Shown: piece by piece, positions 14,590 through 16,154 of the stretch
Layout: each line of letters starts with the position of its first letter
How positions within the stretch are numbered: the stretch's first letter is position 1
DNA from: Syntrophomonas sp. UBA4911
GTDB lineage: Bacteria; Bacillota; Syntrophomonadia; Syntrophomonadales; Syntrophomonadaceae
Assembly (NCBI GenBank): GCA_002398105.1
Contig: DHCD01000013.1
Location: forward strand, 14,635 to 30,788
Direction: 5' to 3'
Length of the DNA stretch: 16,154 bases
Made by a program: the position numbers and the translations under genes
The notes under the pieces: model-generated
Databases searched by the model: none
Seen by the model: the letters and a program-made list of their open reading frames with translations, nothing else
What the model was told of the DNA's origin: nothing

Positions 14590-15183
14590 ATGGTTTATCG
14601 CATTGCCTGGGCTTTAGCCCGATTATTGTTGCTGGTTTTGAATTTAAAAAAAGAGGGGCTGAAAAAGCTGCCTCCTAAGGGCCCGATCATAGTGGCAGCC
14701 AATCATGTGAGCAATTGGGATCCGATAATTGTGGGCGCGTCTTTATCAAGACCGGTTCATTTTATGGCCAAAGTCGAGTTGTTTAATAACGTTTTTCTGG
14801 GTAAATTATTAACAGCGCTGCACGCTTTTCCAGTCAGAAGGGGAGCGGCTGACCGCAGGGCTATACGGCAGGCCCTTGATATTTTAGCAGCAGGTGAAGT
14901 CGTAGGCATCTTTCCTGAAGGCGCCCGCCAAAAAGTAAAGCCTGATATCCAGGTACAGGCCGGGGTGGCTTTGCTGGCTTTGAAATCGGGGGCCCAAGTA
15001 GTGCCGACAGCCTGTATAGGTACGGATAAAAATTTTCCTTCCGGATGGTTTAGACCACTGATAATCAGAGTGGGTGATCCCATCAATCTGGATGAGTATA
15101 AAAATCAGAAAATCAATTCCGCTTTATTGGAGGAAATTAGCATGAAAATTATGCGAGAAATTAATTCACTTTTAGACAAATAA
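14590..15183 (+). CDS. plsC: 1-acyl-sn-glycerol-3-phosphate acyltransferase
   Basis: Adds the second acyl chain to lysophosphatidic acid, making phosphatidic acid, at the cytoplasmic membrane. It has 197 residues. A short hydrophobic N-terminal helix (about 4-18) is followed by the catalytic NHVSNWDP (H39, D44), the conserved FPVRRG (80-85) and the FPEGAR substrate motif (108-113). Part of the C-terminal motif, VVPTACIG, is at 137-144. Ribosome site GGGGGGA at about 14578-14584 lies inside the end of cmk. It stands between cmk and ispH. Confidence 0.94.
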   Translation: MVYRIAWALARLLLLVLNLKKEGLKKLPPKGPIIVAANHVSNWDPIIVGASLSRPVHFMAKVELFNNVFLGKLLTALHAFPVRRGAADRRAIRQALDILAAGEVVGIFPEGARQKVKPDIQVQAGVALLALKSGAQVVPTACIGTDKNFPSGWFRPLIIRVGDPINLDEYKNQKINSALLEEISMKIMREINSLLDK

Positions 15184-15243
15184 AGAAGGATTTAGGTATA
15201 TTATTACGAAAATAATACTTAGGTGTTTGGTGGGGTGTGATTA

Positions 15244-16154
15244 TTGCAAACACGGCTTGCTAGGAATGCCGGTTTTTGTGCTGGAGTCAGGAGAGCGGTG
15301 AAAATAGCCGAAGAAGCTGCCGCCCAGGGGGGCAGGTGGTACAGCCTGGGGCCTCTGGTGCATAATGACGCAGTGGTGGCCAACCTGAAAGAAAAGGGCA
15401 TAATTCCGGTAACCCAGTTAGATGAAATTCAGGCGGATGAAGATGCCGGCATAATTATAAGATCGCACGGTGTACCGCCTGAAGTTATTGAACAAGCCCA
15501 GGCCAGGGGATTAGGAATTAAGGATGCTACCTGCCCGCTGGTGAAGCGCGTACATGATATTGTAGCATCGTTACGAGGTGAAGGGTATGAAATAGTTGTC
15601 TTTGGGGATGCTAATCATCCTGAAGTTCAGGCAATTACAGGATGGTGCGACTATCAGGCCAGAGTAATCGCCAGTGTGGATGAAACCTGCCAAATGACCA
15701 AGGTGGATAAGTTAGCGGTAGTATCGCAGACTACCAAGGATGAAAATGATTTCTATGCCGTAGTTGCTGCTTTAGCCCCTATGGCTGGAGAAACCAGGGT
15801 ATTTAACACCATATGCAGGGCGACCCGCCAAAGACAGCAGGCAGCCCGGGAATTAAGTTTAGAGGCAGACCTGATACTGGTGCTGGGGGACCCGAAAAGT
15901 TCGAATACAGCCACTCTAACCAGGGAGTGTAAAAATACTGGGGTTAAGACGTTTCAGATTTGTGGTGCATCTGATATCTCGGCTGATTGCCTGCAGGGAG
16001 TATCCAGGGTAGGAATCACCGCAGGAGCTTCAACCCCGGACTGGATAATTAAGGAGGTATTGGATAGGATGACAGAGTTCGAGGAAAAGAGTCAGCAGGA
16101 AAAAGAACAGGATACTACCACGGGCGAGGAGCAGGAATTTATCAGTGGTGAGGA
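15244..16154 (+). CDS. ispH: HMBPP reductase IspH, probably fused to ribosomal protein S1 (partial, 3' end cut)
   Basis: Reduces (E)-4-hydroxy-3-methylbut-2-enyl diphosphate to IPP and DMAPP, last step of the MEP isoprenoid pathway. The three [4Fe-4S] cysteines are C12 (GFCAGV), C97 (DATCP) and C191 (NTICRAT); substrate-binding H40, H75 (SHGV), H125 with E127 (NHPEV), and SSNT (219-222) are present. The start is a TTG: an in-frame stop (15238-15240) leaves only TTA and TTG ahead of the conserved N-terminus, and GGTGGGG lies at 15229-15235. The IspH domain ends near TAGASTPDWIIKEVLDRM (residue 276). The frame continues without stop through an acidic Glu/Gln-rich linker to the window end, as in Clostridia where IspH is fused to S1. 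S1 itself is not visible here. Confidence 0.93.
   Translation, partial: MQTRLARNAGFCAGVRRAVKIAEEAAAQGGRWYSLGPLVHNDAVVANLKEKGIIPVTQLDEIQADEDAGIIIRSHGVPPEVIEQAQARGLGIKDATCPLVKRVHDIVASLRGEGYEIVVFGDANHPEVQAITGWCDYQARVIASVDETCQMTKVDKLAVVSQTTKDENDFYAVVAALAPMAGETRVFNTICRATRQRQQAARELSLEADLILVLGDPKSSNTATLTRECKNTGVKTFQICGASDISADCLQGVSRVGITAGASTPDWIIKEVLDRMTEFEEKSQQEKEQDTTTGEEQEFISGE

Noticed and set aside
15199..15217. TATTATT/AATAATA hairpin before ispH as a regulatory structure
   Set aside because: Seven A-T pairs only; expected by chance in an AT-rich spacer.

Overview
This window looks like a chromosomal segment from an anaerobic Firmicute of the class Clostridia, in the range of Syntrophomonas, Pelotomaculum, Desulfotomaculum or Moorella. 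The evidence is the order aroF-tyrA-aroA ... cmk-plsC-ispH, an IspH frame that runs on as if fused to ribosomal protein S1, strong AGGAGG ribosome sites, and an acyl-CoA catabolic cluster with its own sigma-54 activator. Species cannot be named from the sequence alone. No rRNA, tRNA, CRISPR array or intact transposase gene was seen.

Left part (1-6838, all + strand): a CoA-dependent catabolic cluster. It holds an AMP-forming acyl-CoA ligase cut by the window edge, an SDR like the (3R)-hydroxyacyl-CoA dehydrogenase of MFE-2, a thiolase-fold protein, and a zinc-ribbon/OB-fold DUF35 partner. After a 530-base gap come a second SDR and a PAS-AAA-Fis sigma-54 activator. The most interesting gene is the thiolase-fold protein. 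It has no cysteine at either thiolase catalytic position, and both oxyanion-hole histidines read as tyrosine. With its DUF35 partner it resembles the steroid side-chain aldolase Ltp2-DUF35 more than a true thiolase. The cluster may therefore activate an acid to its CoA ester, oxidise it, and cleave it by a retro-aldol step. The substrate is unknown.

The gap at 4063-4592 holds a 16-bp perfect hairpin right after the DUF35 gene, a ~130-bp stretch bounded by GGGTCAGA/TCTGACCC, a rho-independent terminator, and a possible -24/-12 promoter just ahead of the second SDR. A second possible -24/-12 site lies between the activator gene and the next gene, a KefB-like cation/proton antiporter with a fused RCK module (6980-8962).

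Middle part (9196-12644): aroF (type I-beta DAHP synthase with regulatory domain), tyrA (prephenate dehydrogenase with ACT domain) and aroA (class II EPSP synthase), feeding chorismate and tyrosine synthesis. A hairpin plus U-tract lies in the aroF leader and directly abuts an extended -10 sequence. It may be an attenuator, or the terminator of the antiporter gene.

Right part: a minus-strand pair (a two-helix SPFH membrane protein followed by a small ribbon-helix-helix protein, 12673-13779) interrupts the aro-cmk order. It is divergent from cmk (13932), which is followed by plsC and then by a TTG-started ispH that runs off the window. These serve nucleotide, phospholipid and isoprenoid synthesis.
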